A DNA stretch of 33,411 nt from Lachnospiraceae bacterium (lineage in GTDB: Bacteria; Bacillota; Clostridia; Lachnospirales; Lachnospiraceae), in the NCBI GenBank assembly GCA_024695465.1, contig JAILID010000139.1:1-33411 (forward strand), read 5' to 3'. A model generated the notes under the pieces. That model had not been told where the DNA came from and searched no databases. It saw only the letters and a program-made list of their open reading frames with translations. Shown piece after piece: positions 1 through 7,639 of the stretch. Position numbers and translations under genes: made by a program. Each line of letters opens with the position of its first letter. Within the stretch, counting starts at the first letter, position 1.

Positions 1-930
1 GATGTGGATAAGACGAGCGGGGTTTTCATTTTCTCGAAAGTGAGCCTGAATGATACAGGGAAGCTCATTATCGAGGGCGGCGAGGGCGTCGGCCGGGTGA
101 CGAAGCCCGGGCTCGATATGCCGGTCGGCGAGGCAGCGATCAACCATGTGCCGCGGGAGATGATCGGGCAGGCAGTCTTGCAGGCCGCAGAGCTTGCCGG
201 GTACGCCGGCGGGCTGACCGTGACGGTTTCGGTGCCGGGCGGTGAGGAGATCGCGCGGCAGACATTTAACCCGCAGCTCGGGATCGAGGGCGGTATCTCG
301 ATTCTCGGGACCTCGGGAATTGTTGAGCCGATGAGCATGCAGGCGCTTGTGGAGACGATCAAGGTGGAAATGAGGCAGGCGCGGGAGATGGGAAATCGGC
401 GGCTGATCCTTGTGCCGGGGAATTATGGGACGGATTTTCTGAAGGAGCGGGGGCTCGATCAGCTGGGGGTCCCTGTCGTCAGATGCTCGAATTTCATCGG
501 CGAGGCGATCGACGAAGCCGGGCTATTGGGATTTGAGGAGCTGCTGCTGGCTGGGCACATTGGGAAACTGGTGAAGCTGGCGGGCGGCATCATGAACACA
601 CACAGCCGGACGGCGGACTGCCGGATGGAGCTTTTCTGCGCGCACGCGGCGGTGTGCGGGGCGGAGACGGCGATTTGCCGCAGGATCATGGGGGCGGCGA
701 CGGCGGACGGGTGTCTTGAGATCCTGAAGGAATGCGGATTATATGCCGAGGTTATGAAAAGCTTGACGGAAGCCATCCGGAGCCGGCTTGTAAGAAGGGC
801 GAAGGATGGCTGCGAGGTCGGAGCGCTCGTGTTCAGCAATCGCTTTGGGCTGATTGGGGAGACCGTGGAAGCTGGGGCGATGGTGAGGAAGTGGAAGGAA
901 GAGAGGGGGACGGTCCCCTGCGTAAAGTGA
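1..930 (+). CDS. cbiD: Cobalt-precorrin-5B C1-methyltransferase CbiD (5' partial)
   Basis: CbiD methylates C1 of cobalt-precorrin-5B with S-adenosylmethionine in the anaerobic cobalamin pathway. The reading frame is open from base 1. Full CbiD proteins are about 360-380 residues, so roughly the first 60, including the usual TTG-rich N-terminal motif, lie off the window. The GTG at position 4 is therefore an internal valine, not a start. The visible part keeps the family hallmark GGEGVGRVTKPGL, followed by PVGEAAINHVPR and a central NYGTDF segment. The TGA stop lies 27 nt before the ATG of the cbiF/cbiG remnant. CbiD in front of cbiF, cbiG and cbiH is a common clostridial order, which helps interpret the damaged copy that follows. 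The identification is firm; only the missing 5' end is unseen. Confidence 0.95.
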   Translation, partial: DVDKTSGVFIFSKVSLNDTGKLIIEGGEGVGRVTKPGLDMPVGEAAINHVPREMIGQAVLQAAELAGYAGGLTVTVSVPGGEEIARQTFNPQLGIEGGISILGTSGIVEPMSMQALVETIKVEMRQAREMGNRRLILVPGNYGTDFLKERGLDQLGVPVVRCSNFIGEAIDEAGLLGFEELLLAGHIGKLVKLAGGIMNTHSRTADCRMELFCAHAAVCGAETAICRRIMGAATADGCLEILKECGLYAEVMKSLTEAIRSRLVRRAKDGCEVGALVFSNRFGLIGETVEAGAMVRKWKEERGTVPCVK

Positions 931-957
931 AAAATGGTGGAACGTAAGGAGATAGAT

Positions 958-1200
958 ATGGTGCATTTTGTCGGAGCGGGCTGCGGCGAGCAGGGATGGA
1001 GGTTCAGGAGCTTTACCGCGGAGGAGCTTGCGGCCGTTCCGGGTGGAGTTACCGCTTCGGGGTTTGTCGGGAAGACCGCCGGCGCGGACAAGGCCTGCGA
1101 GCAGGCGGCCGTCCTGGGGAGCGGCGGGGTTTTCATTTTACGAAAATTCACGAAAAACGGGGCCGCCATGCTGCCGGATTGGAGGTGGCGGGATGAGTAA
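958..1200 (+). pseudogene. Vestigial in-frame fusion: CbiF start joined to CbiG C-terminus
   Basis: This 80-residue frame begins MVHFVGAGCG, identical to the first ten residues of the intact CbiF at 6890. It then jumps to a sequence matching the last ~70 residues of the intact CbiG: FVGKTAGADKACEQAAVLGSGG here against FVGKTVGVDNVCERAAVLGS there, ending PDWRWR in both. A ribosome site (AAGGAG, 947-952) precedes the ATG, as it does before intact cbiF. Everything between the start of cbiF and the end of cbiG is missing, so neither methyltransferase nor lactone-opening activity can remain. The TAA overlaps the cbiH ATG by 8 nt, so translation of the remnant could still couple to cbiH, which might explain why the frame stayed open. 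An alternative is a small expressed protein made of the CbiG C-terminal domain. The remnant reading is well supported by both matches. Confidence 0.85.
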
Positions 1201-1930
1201 GCTGTACGTTGTCGGACTGGGACCCGGCGGGGCGGAAGGTATGACGGAGGAGGCGCGGGAGGCCCTCGCGCGGGCGGACGTGCTCGTTGGCTACACGGTC
1301 TATCTGGAGCTCGTTCGGGGGATGTTTCCGGGCAAGGAGACCTATTCGACGCCGATGCGGCAGGAGATCGAGCGCTGCCGCCGGGCCCTTGAGGCCGCGG
1401 CGGACGGAAAGACCGCGGCTGTGCTCTCATCGGGGGACGCGGGCGTCTATGGGATGGCCGGGCTGATCCTCGAGATGAGCGGGGACTATCCGGAGGTCGA
1501 GATCGAGGTGGTCGCGGGGGTCACCGCGGCGCTTTCCGGGGCCGCCGTCCTGGGCGCGCCGCTCATGCACGATTTCTGCGTGATTTCCCTCTCGGACTTG
1601 CTCACGCCCTGGGAGACTATCGAGCGGAGGCTTCGCTGCGCGGCGGAGGGGGATTTTGCGCTTTGCATTTACAATCCCTGCTCGAAAATGCGGCGGGATC
1701 ATCTCGCGAGGGCCTGTGATATTCTTCTTGCAATAAAAAGTCCCGAAACCGTCTGCGGCTGGGTCCGCAATATCGGCCGCAAGGGCCAGGAAATGAAAAT
1801 CCTTACGCTCGGGGAGCTGTGTGATGAGGGTCTTGATATGTTTACGACCGTCTTCGTGGGCTCCTCGAAGACGAGAAAGATCGGCGGGCGCATGGTGACG
1901 CCGCGGGGTTACGAGGCGAAGGGGCGATGA
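1193..1930 (+). CDS. cbiH: Cobalt-factor III / precorrin-3B C17-methyltransferase CbiH
   Basis: CbiH methylates C17 and drives ring contraction in anaerobic corrin synthesis. The 245-residue protein starts MSKLYVVGLGPGG, the SAM-binding N-terminus of the tetrapyrrole methyltransferase fold. It continues with SSGDAGVYGMAG and VVAGVTAALSGAAVLGAPL, the second signature of the family. CIYNPCSKMR and the late TTVFVGSS segment match CbiH/CobJ rather than CbiF or CbiL. The start at 1193 is chosen because GGAGGTGG (1181-1188) sits just upstream and the protein then has normal length. The frame is open further upstream, but that part reads as unrelated sequence over the cbiG remnant. The gene overlaps the remnant by 8 nt and ends 1 nt before cbiE-cbiA. 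Confidence 0.94.
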   Translation: MSKLYVVGLGPGGAEGMTEEAREALARADVLVGYTVYLELVRGMFPGKETYSTPMRQEIERCRRALEAAADGKTAAVLSSGDAGVYGMAGLILEMSGDYPEVEIEVVAGVTAALSGAAVLGAPLMHDFCVISLSDLLTPWETIERRLRCAAEGDFALCIYNPCSKMRRDHLARACDILLAIKSPETVCGWVRNIGRKGQEMKILTLGELCDEGLDMFTTVFVGSSKTRKIGGRMVTPRGYEAKGR

Positions 1931-1931
1931 T

Positions 1932-3977
1932 ATGGTAACTTTGATCGGTCTCGGCGGCGGCTCCGCCGGGGGAATGACTGCGGAAGCGCTGGAAGCGCTC
2001 TCCGGGGCGGAGATATGGATCGGCGCAAGGCGCGTTCTCGACGCGCTGCCGGAAGGCGCGGCGCTGCGGATCGCGGAATACCTGCCGGAGGAGATTCTCA
2101 GAATCGTTCGGGAAAATGAAAACAAATCCATCTGCCTTCTCTTCAGCGGCGACACCGGGTTTTATTCGGGGGCGTCGAAGTTAATCGCGCATTTTAATCG
2201 GGAGGGAATCGACTATAAGGTCCTTCCCGGAATATCGAGCGTCCAGCTCCTGTCAGCTAAGATCGGCCTGCCCTGGCAGGACTGGCGGCTGGTGTCCGCC
2301 CACGGGAAGGCCTGCGATCCGGTGGAGGAGATCCGGCGCGGGGGAGACGTCTTCTTTCTGACCGGCGGGAAGGTTACGCCGGGGAGTTTGTGCCGGGAGC
2401 TTAACGAAGGGGGATACGGGAGTCTTACGGCGGTGGTCGGGGAGGCGCTGACCTATCCCTCGGAGCGGATCCGCCGGGGGAAGGTTGAGGCATTCGCCGG
2501 GAAGGACTTTGATGGGCTGAGCGTTGTGCTGGTATTGGGAACGAAGGCCGGCAGCCTGGCCGGGCGGGACGCAAAAGCAGCGGGGACAGGGAGCGACCCC
2601 GAAGCTTTTGAGCCGGCTGCAAGCGCAGCATCAAGCCGGAAAAAGAGAATCATGATCTCCGCGATGGGCAGCGGGAGCGGCAAGACCGTGCTGACATGCG
2701 GTCTTCTTTCGGCGCTTAAGGAAAGGGGGATCGCGTGCGAGGCCATGAAATGCGGCCCGGACTACATCGACCCCATGTTCCACGCGAAGGTGTTGGGGCT
2801 TCCGGGCCGGAACCTGGATCCGTTCCTGCAGGGGGCATGCGGCGTTGAACACGTCTTGAGGGGCCAGAAGGCTTCACTTGCCCTGATCGAGGGGGCCATG
2901 GGGTTCTACGACGGGGTCGCAGGGACGACGGAGGCGAGCGCCTGGGAGCTCGCGGCTGCGCACGGGATCCCGGTGGTGCTCGCAGTGAGGCCCGGCGGCA
3001 GCAGCGTGACGCTGGCGGCCCAGATCAGGGGGATTTTGGAGTTCCGGAGGCCTAGCGGGGTGGCCGGGCTGATCCTGACCGCCTGCCGGGAGGGACTCTA
3101 CCGGCATTTAAAACCCATCATCGAGCGGGAAACCGGGCTTGCCCTGCTCGGATATCTGCCGCCGATGAAGGAGGCGGAGATCAAAAGCAGGCACCTGGGG
3201 CTTATGACAGCCGGCGAGCTGGCGGATTTTAAGGAGCGCTTTGAGAAAATCGCAGCGCAGATGGAAAAGACCGTAGATCTGGACCGGCTGATGGAGCTGG
3301 CCGGGAGCTTTGAAGCGGAGCCGGAAGCAGAAATGAGTTCACAGAGGAAATGCCGGATCGCGGTGGCGCGGGATGAGGGGTTTTCATTTTACTATGAGGA
3401 CAGCTTTGAGGCGCTTAGGGAGGCGGGGGCGGAAATCATATTTTTCTCGCCGATCCATGACAGGGCGCTGCCGGATTGCGGCGGTTTATACCTCGGCGGC
3501 GGCTACCCGGAACTGTACGCCGCTGAGCTCGAAGCGAACGTCCCGATGCGGGAGAGCATCCGGGAGGCGGTGAAGGGCGGGCTTCCGACGGTCGCGGAGT
3601 GCGGGGGATTTTTGTATCTGCAGCAATCCCTCGAGGATACGGCGGGAGAAAAGCACGCCATGGCGGGCGTCCTGCCCGGGGAGGGCGTGAGGACGGACCG
3701 GCTGCAGCGCTTTGGTTACGCTTATCTTCTGCCGGAGGAGGATTCGCTTTTGTTCCGGAAGGGCGAGCGGATCCCCGTGCATGAGTTTCACTACTGGGAT
3801 TCGACGGAGTATGGTTCGGATCTTCGCGCCGTGAAGCCGGACGGGCGGTCATGGCCCTGCGGGTTCACGTCGCCGACGCTCTACGCGGGGTTTCCGCATC
3901 TTGATCTGGGAGGCGAGGCCGGACTGGCGGCGCGCTTTGCGGCAGCGGCTGCAGCCGCAAAGGAGGGGCGCAAATGA
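1932..3977 (+). CDS. cbiE-cbiA: CbiE-CbiA fusion: precorrin C5-methyltransferase plus cobyrinate a,c-diamide synthase
   Basis: One 681-residue frame carries two cobalamin enzymes. Residues 1 to about 205 are CbiE: GLGGGSAGGMT at the N-terminus, LLFSGDTGFYSGA and KVLPGISSVQLLSAKIGLPW, a tetrapyrrole methyltransferase acting at C5. An Ala/Ser-rich linker (~206-236) follows. Residues ~237-681 are CbiA, the ATP- and glutamine-dependent amidase of the a and c side chains. It shows a P-loop (MGSGSGKT, 245-252), MKCGPDYIDPMFH, and a class I glutamine amidotransferase domain with AECGGFLYL, nucleophile Cys557, and a late HEFHYWD. Both halves look complete. CbiE is usually separate or fused to CbiT; no CbiT is seen here. 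The ATG follows the cbiH stop by 1 nt, and the stop overlaps cobT by 4 nt. Confidence 0.93.
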   Translation: MVTLIGLGGGSAGGMTAEALEALSGAEIWIGARRVLDALPEGAALRIAEYLPEEILRIVRENENKSICLLFSGDTGFYSGASKLIAHFNREGIDYKVLPGISSVQLLSAKIGLPWQDWRLVSAHGKACDPVEEIRRGGDVFFLTGGKVTPGSLCRELNEGGYGSLTAVVGEALTYPSERIRRGKVEAFAGKDFDGLSVVLVLGTKAGSLAGRDAKAAGTGSDPEAFEPAASAASSRKKRIMISAMGSGSGKTVLTCGLLSALKERGIACEAMKCGPDYIDPMFHAKVLGLPGRNLDPFLQGACGVEHVLRGQKASLALIEGAMGFYDGVAGTTEASAWELAAAHGIPVVLAVRPGGSSVTLAAQIRGILEFRRPSGVAGLILTACREGLYRHLKPIIERETGLALLGYLPPMKEAEIKSRHLGLMTAGELADFKERFEKIAAQMEKTVDLDRLMELAGSFEAEPEAEMSSQRKCRIAVARDEGFSFYYEDSFEALREAGAEIIFFSPIHDRALPDCGGLYLGGGYPELYAAELEANVPMRESIREAVKGGLPTVAECGGFLYLQQSLEDTAGEKHAMAGVLPGEGVRTDRLQRFGYAYLLPEEDSLLFRKGERIPVHEFHYWDSTEYGSDLRAVKPDGRSWPCGFTSPTLYAGFPHLDLGGEAGLAARFAAAAAAAKEGRK

Positions 3978-5032
3978 CGCTTAGTGAAACTTTAAAGAAC
4001 ATCAAAGGGCCGGATGAGACGGCTGAAAAGGAAGCCCGCGGCCGCTGGAACTCACTCGCCAAGCCCCTCGGGAGCCTGGGTGCTCTTGAAGACGCGGTCG
4101 TCAAGATCGCGGGCCTTAGGGGCTCGGCGGATGTGCGCCTTCTTAAGAGAACGCTGCTCGTCTTCTGCGCCGACAACGGCGTGGTCGCGCAGGGGGTGAG
4201 CCAGTCGGGTCCGGAGGTGACGCTTGCGGTCACGGAGGCTCTGGGCCGGGGCAGGAGTACCGTCAATTTTATGGCGGAGGCGGCCGGCTGCCGGGTAGTC
4301 CCGGTGGACGTCGGGGTGCTTTCCGCTGACGCAATTCCGGGGGTACTGGATAGGAAGGTCCGGCGGGGCAGCGCGGACATGACCTGCGGTCCCGCGATGA
4401 GCCGGGAGGAGTGCCTCCGGGCCGTCGGGACCGGCATCGAGCTTGTCCGGGAACGGAAGGAGGCAGGCGATGACATCCTCCTTCTGGGCGAGATGGGCAT
4501 CGGCAATACAACCAGCTCCTGCGCGGTACTGAGCGTCTTGCTGGGAATGCCTGCAAAGACGCTGGCCGGCAAGGGCTCAGGGCTCTCCGCGGAGGGGCTG
4601 GAGCGGAAGATCCAGGCGATCGGGAAGGCGATTAGAGTCAATCAGCCGAATCCCGGCGACCCGCTGGACGTGCTCGCGAAGGTTGGCGGCCTTGATCTCG
4701 CGGCCCTTGCCGGCGCGGTCCTGGGCGGGGCGCTCTTCCGTCTGCCGATCCTTTTGGACGGGCTCATCACGGACGCGGCGGCCCTTGCTGCCGCGCGGCT
4801 CTGCCCCAAGGCGAAGGGCGTGTTGCTGGCGGGCCATCTGTCGGGCGAGCCGGCGGCCCGATACGCGCTTCGGCAGCTGGGGCTTGCGCCTTTCATTTCC
4901 TGCGGGATGAGGCTCGGGGAAGGCAGCGGCGCGGTGGCAGCGCTGCCCCTGCTTGACCAGGCGCTTGCGGTGTATACAAGCGGGCACACCTTCGGGCAGC
5001 TGGGGATAGAGGCCTACAAAGCCATTGAATAG
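3974..5032 (+). CDS. cobT: Nicotinate-nucleotide:dimethylbenzimidazole phosphoribosyltransferase CobT
   Basis: CobT transfers phosphoribose from nicotinate mononucleotide to the lower-ligand base, giving alpha-ribazole phosphate for the nucleotide loop. The 352-residue length is typical. Landmarks are LAKPLGSLG near the N-terminus, FCADNGVVAQGVSQSG, GEMGIGNTTSS and GMRLGEGSG. Glu316 in the last motif matches the catalytic glutamate of the Salmonella enzyme (Glu317). The ATG overlaps the end of cbiE-cbiA by 4 nt, suggesting translational coupling, and cobU follows after 9 nt. Its presence indicates that the host can attach a lower ligand. The sequence does not show which base is used. Confidence 0.96.
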   Translation: MTLSETLKNIKGPDETAEKEARGRWNSLAKPLGSLGALEDAVVKIAGLRGSADVRLLKRTLLVFCADNGVVAQGVSQSGPEVTLAVTEALGRGRSTVNFMAEAAGCRVVPVDVGVLSADAIPGVLDRKVRRGSADMTCGPAMSREECLRAVGTGIELVRERKEAGDDILLLGEMGIGNTTSSCAVLSVLLGMPAKTLAGKGSGLSAEGLERKIQAIGKAIRVNQPNPGDPLDVLAKVGGLDLAALAGAVLGGALFRLPILLDGLITDAAALAAARLCPKAKGVLLAGHLSGEPAARYALRQLGLAPFISCGMRLGEGSGAVAALPLLDQALAVYTSGHTFGQLGIEAYKAIE

Positions 5033-5041
5033 GAGACGCTT

Positions 5042-5566
5042 ATGTTCACACTGATCATCGGAGGCGCCGGAAGCGGCAAAAGTGAATACGCGGAGTCGCA
5101 TGTGCTGGGCCTGGACGGGCAGCGGCTCTATCTCGCGACGATGGAGCCTTTCGGGGCCGAGGCGGAAATGAGGATCGCCCGCCACCGCAGGCTGCGGCGC
5201 GGCAAGGGCTTTCTGACCCTTGAGCGTTTTGTGGATATCGGCAGCGTGCCGGTCTCGGAGGGCGCGAATGTCCTTCTGGAGGATCTGGGGAACCTGCTCG
5301 CGAACGAGATGTACAGCCCGGCGGGAGGCGGCCCGGAGGCGGCGCTTGGGGGCCTGCTGAGCCTTGGGGAAAAATGCAGACATCTCACCGTCGTGACCAA
5401 CGAGATCGGGCTCGGCGGGGTGAGCTATGAGGGGGATACGCTGCGCTATATGGAGGAGCTTGGGCGGCTCAACTGCTGTCTGGCGGCGCGGGCGGATCTG
5501 CTGGTTGAGGTGCTTTGCGGGATTCCCAGGGCGCGGAGAAGAAGAAACCATGCCGTCTCAATTTAA
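5042..5566 (+). CDS. cobU: Adenosylcobinamide kinase / adenosylcobinamide-phosphate guanylyltransferase CobU
   Basis: CobU phosphorylates adenosylcobinamide and then forms GDP-cobinamide for CobS. The 174-residue protein has an N-terminal P-loop GGAGSGKS (7-14). IARHRRLRR includes His48, the counterpart of the guanylylated histidine (His46 in Salmonella). VTNEIGLGGVSYEGDTLRYMEELGRLN followed by AARAD is the typical C-terminal half. The last dozen residues after LCGIP are Arg-rich (RARRRRNH) and unlike the usual VxLKG ending. The gene stops just before a broken recQ that sits between cobU and cobS, which are often close neighbours. The odd tail could be a scar of that rearrangement. The active-site residues are intact, so function is expected. 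Confidence 0.93.
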   Translation: MFTLIIGGAGSGKSEYAESHVLGLDGQRLYLATMEPFGAEAEMRIARHRRLRRGKGFLTLERFVDIGSVPVSEGANVLLEDLGNLLANEMYSPAGGGPEAALGGLLSLGEKCRHLTVVTNEIGLGGVSYEGDTLRYMEELGRLNCCLAARADLLVEVLCGIPRARRRRNHAVSI

Positions 5567-5585
5567 ACGGCGCTGAGGATTTCAG

Positions 5586-6662
5586 ATGAACGCAAAAGAA
5601 GTCTTAAAAGTTTATTTCGGATATGATACATATAAACCCGGGCAGGAAGAGATCATAGAGGCGATTCTGGCCGGGAAAGACGTCCTGGCCGTCATGCCGA
5701 CCGGAGCCGGGAAGTCAATCTGCTACCAGGTTCCGGCCATGATGCTGGAAGGGATCACGCTTGTGATTTCCCCGCTGATATCGCTCATGCAGGATCAGGT
5801 AAAAGCGCTGAATGAAGCCGGGATCCATGCGGGATATATCAATTCTTCTTTGACGGAGGGGCAGATCGCGAAGGTTTACTCGCTGGCGGCGGGAGGCAGA
5901 TTCAAGATCCTCTATGTCGCGCCGGAACGGCTGGAGAGTTATGGGTTTCTGGATTTTGCCTCCGGCGCGGATATATCGATGGTGACGGTGGATGAAGCGC
6001 ATTGCATTTCCCAGTGGGGACAGGACTTCCGACCGAGCTACCTTAAGATCGTTGAGTTTATAGAAGGACTTGCGAAGAGGCCGATTGTGAGCGCGTTTAC
6101 CGCGACCGCGACGGAAGAGGTAAAAGCTGATATTTCCTGCGTGCTCAAATTGCAGGAGCCCAGGATCGTCTCCACCGGTTTTGACCGTGAAAATCTGTTT
6201 TTTGATGTGGCGATGGTTCGGAAGAAGAGCGATTATGTGCTGGATTATGTAAAAAACCATCCGGAAGAAAGCGGGATCCTCTACTGCGCGACGAGGAACA
6301 ACGTGGATAAACTGCATGATCTGCTCATCGCTTCAGGGATTCCCGCGGCAAAGTATCATGCGGGAATGGATCATGCGGCAAGGAAAGAAAGCCAGGATGA
6401 TTTCATTTACGACCGGCTGCCGCTGATCGTTGCCACGAACGCTTTTGGGATGGGAATAGACAAATCCGGGGGAGCGGGACAGCGGAAAGCCGGAAAGAGG
6501 GACGAGGCGGTCAAAACTGAAGAGACCTTTTTATCTCAATCCGGAAGATGGAAACGCGTTTGTCTATGGGGAGCTCTCCTTCTTGACGGAGATCAGGGAC
6601 GAGCTGAACCGGGTTTCGTCAGCGGATCAGGTGAAGCGTATTCATGGAACGGATATCTTTAA
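5586..6662 (+). pseudogene. recQ: Truncated RecQ-family DNA helicase
   Basis: Residues 1-294 are a clear RecQ helicase: FGYDTYKPGQEEII, Walker A MPTGAGKS (37-44), SPLISLMQDQV, DEAH (136-139) with HCISQWGQDFRPSY, SAFTATAT and, at the end, ATNAFGMGIDKS (motif V). At that point, base ~6468, the RecQ sequence stops. The next 64 residues are Gly/Arg-rich and unrelated to any helicase. The motif VI segment (usually QExGRAGRDG), the zinc-binding RQC region and HRDC are all missing, so ATP-driven unwinding should be lost. Full RecQ proteins are about 590-750 residues. The gene has a weak GAGGA ribosome site and looks less GC-rich than its cobalamin neighbours, as expected of an inserted fragment. It separates cobU from cbiF. 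Confidence 0.85.
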
Positions 6663-6879
6663 AGTGCTGCTCTCGAAAGGTTATGTCGAGGAGAGGGTGG
6701 AGAATGGACGGTCGATGAAAGTCAGGACAGAGCAGGGAATCTTAAAGGGAATCGCGGAAGAAGAAAAGACCGGGAAGATGGGAACCGTGTATACGGTACT
6801 GCGCTATCCGGCGGATATCCAAAAAGAAATAGTGGAGCATTATATCGAAATAGGCAGAGAGATGTCCAGTAAGGGATAA
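6460..6879 (+). pseudogene. Fragment of a helicase-type C-terminal winged-helix region
   Basis: A second reading frame, shifted +1 from the recQ frame, is open from the TAG at 6457 to the stop at 6877-6879. Its only early start would be a TTG at 6583 without a clear ribosome site. Recognisable sequence begins near SKLKRPFYLNPEDG and continues with SFLTEIRDELNRV, SKGYVEERVENG and EEEKTGKMGTVYTVLRY. This resembles, from memory, winged-helix modules found in some clostridial helicase-like proteins, but I cannot name the family with certainty. The best reading is the 3' remainder of the recQ-like gene, or of a neighbour, joined to the recQ N-terminus by a deletion and left out of frame. A genuine small DNA-binding protein is the alternative. 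It ends 10 nt before cbiF. Confidence 0.5.
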
Positions 6880-6889
6880 GGAGCAGGCT

Positions 6890-7639
6890 ATGGTGCATTT
6901 TGTCGGGGCGGGCTGCGGCGCGCCGGATCTCATAACGTTGAGGGGAGAGAGGCTGCTTCGGGAGGCAGATGTCGTCATCTACGCCGGAAGCCTTGTGAAT
7001 CCCGCGCTTCTGGGCCTCTGCCCGGAGGGCTGCAAGGTCTATAACAGCGCGGAGATGACGCTGGAAGAGCTGTTCTCCGTCATGAAGGAAAATGAAAAGC
7101 AAAAGCTCGTCCGTCTTCAGACCGGGGATACGAGCCTTTTCAGCGCGGTAAGGGAGCAGATCGATCTCCTGGAGAAAGCCGGGATCCCCTACGACATCAC
7201 GCCGGGCGTGTCGAGCTTCTGCGGGGCCGCGGCGGCGCTTGGCGTCGAGTACACGCTGCCCGCCGTTTCCCAGACCGTCATCATCACCCGCATGGCGGGG
7301 CGGACTCCGGTTCCGGAGAGGGAAAGGATCGCTTATCTGGCGGCCCACGGGGCCGCAATGGTGATCTTCCTGTCCGCGGGCTTGTTGGAGCAGCTTCAGG
7401 CGGAGCTCCTTGAAGGCGCCTACACGGAGGAGACCCCTGCCGCGATCGTCTACAAGGCTTCCTGGCCGGAGGAGCGCGTGGTCCGCTGCCGCCTCGGGGA
7501 ATTATCCGCCGCCGGCAAAAGGGCAGGGATCCGCAAGACCGCGCTCATTGTCGTCGGGGATTTTCTGGAAAAATCGAATGAGCGGAGCCTGCTCTACGAT
7601 CCGGCCTTTTCGACGGAATACCGGGAGGCCTCGCGATGA
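6890..7639 (+). CDS. cbiF: Cobalt-precorrin-4 C11-methyltransferase CbiF
   Basis: CbiF methylates C11 of cobalt-precorrin-4 using S-adenosylmethionine. The 249-residue protein begins MVHFVGAGCGAPDLITLRG, the standard CbiF/CobM N-terminus. It continues with DVVIYAGSLVNP, QTGDTSLFSAVREQ, PGVSSFCGAAAALGVEYTLP and VIITRMAGRTPVP, all hallmarks of the family. A ribosome site (AAGGAG) precedes the ATG, and the stop overlaps cbiG by 4 nt. This is the only intact cbiF in the window. Its first ten residues and the preceding ribosome site are repeated at 947-987 in the remnant after cbiD. The intact copy stands behind broken recQ sequence rather than after cbiD, which implies relocation or duplication of the cbiFG block. 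Confidence 0.95.
   Translation: MVHFVGAGCGAPDLITLRGERLLREADVVIYAGSLVNPALLGLCPEGCKVYNSAEMTLEELFSVMKENEKQKLVRLQTGDTSLFSAVREQIDLLEKAGIPYDITPGVSSFCGAAAALGVEYTLPAVSQTVIITRMAGRTPVPERERIAYLAAHGAAMVIFLSAGLLEQLQAELLEGAYTEETPAAIVYKASWPEERVVRCRLGELSAAGKRAGIRKTALIVVGDFLEKSNERSLLYDPAFSTEYREASR

Noticed and set aside
968-1192. Upstream extension of cbiH
   Set aside because: The extra 75 residues are out-of-frame translation of the cbiG remnant; the ribosome site and family N-terminus place the start at 1193.
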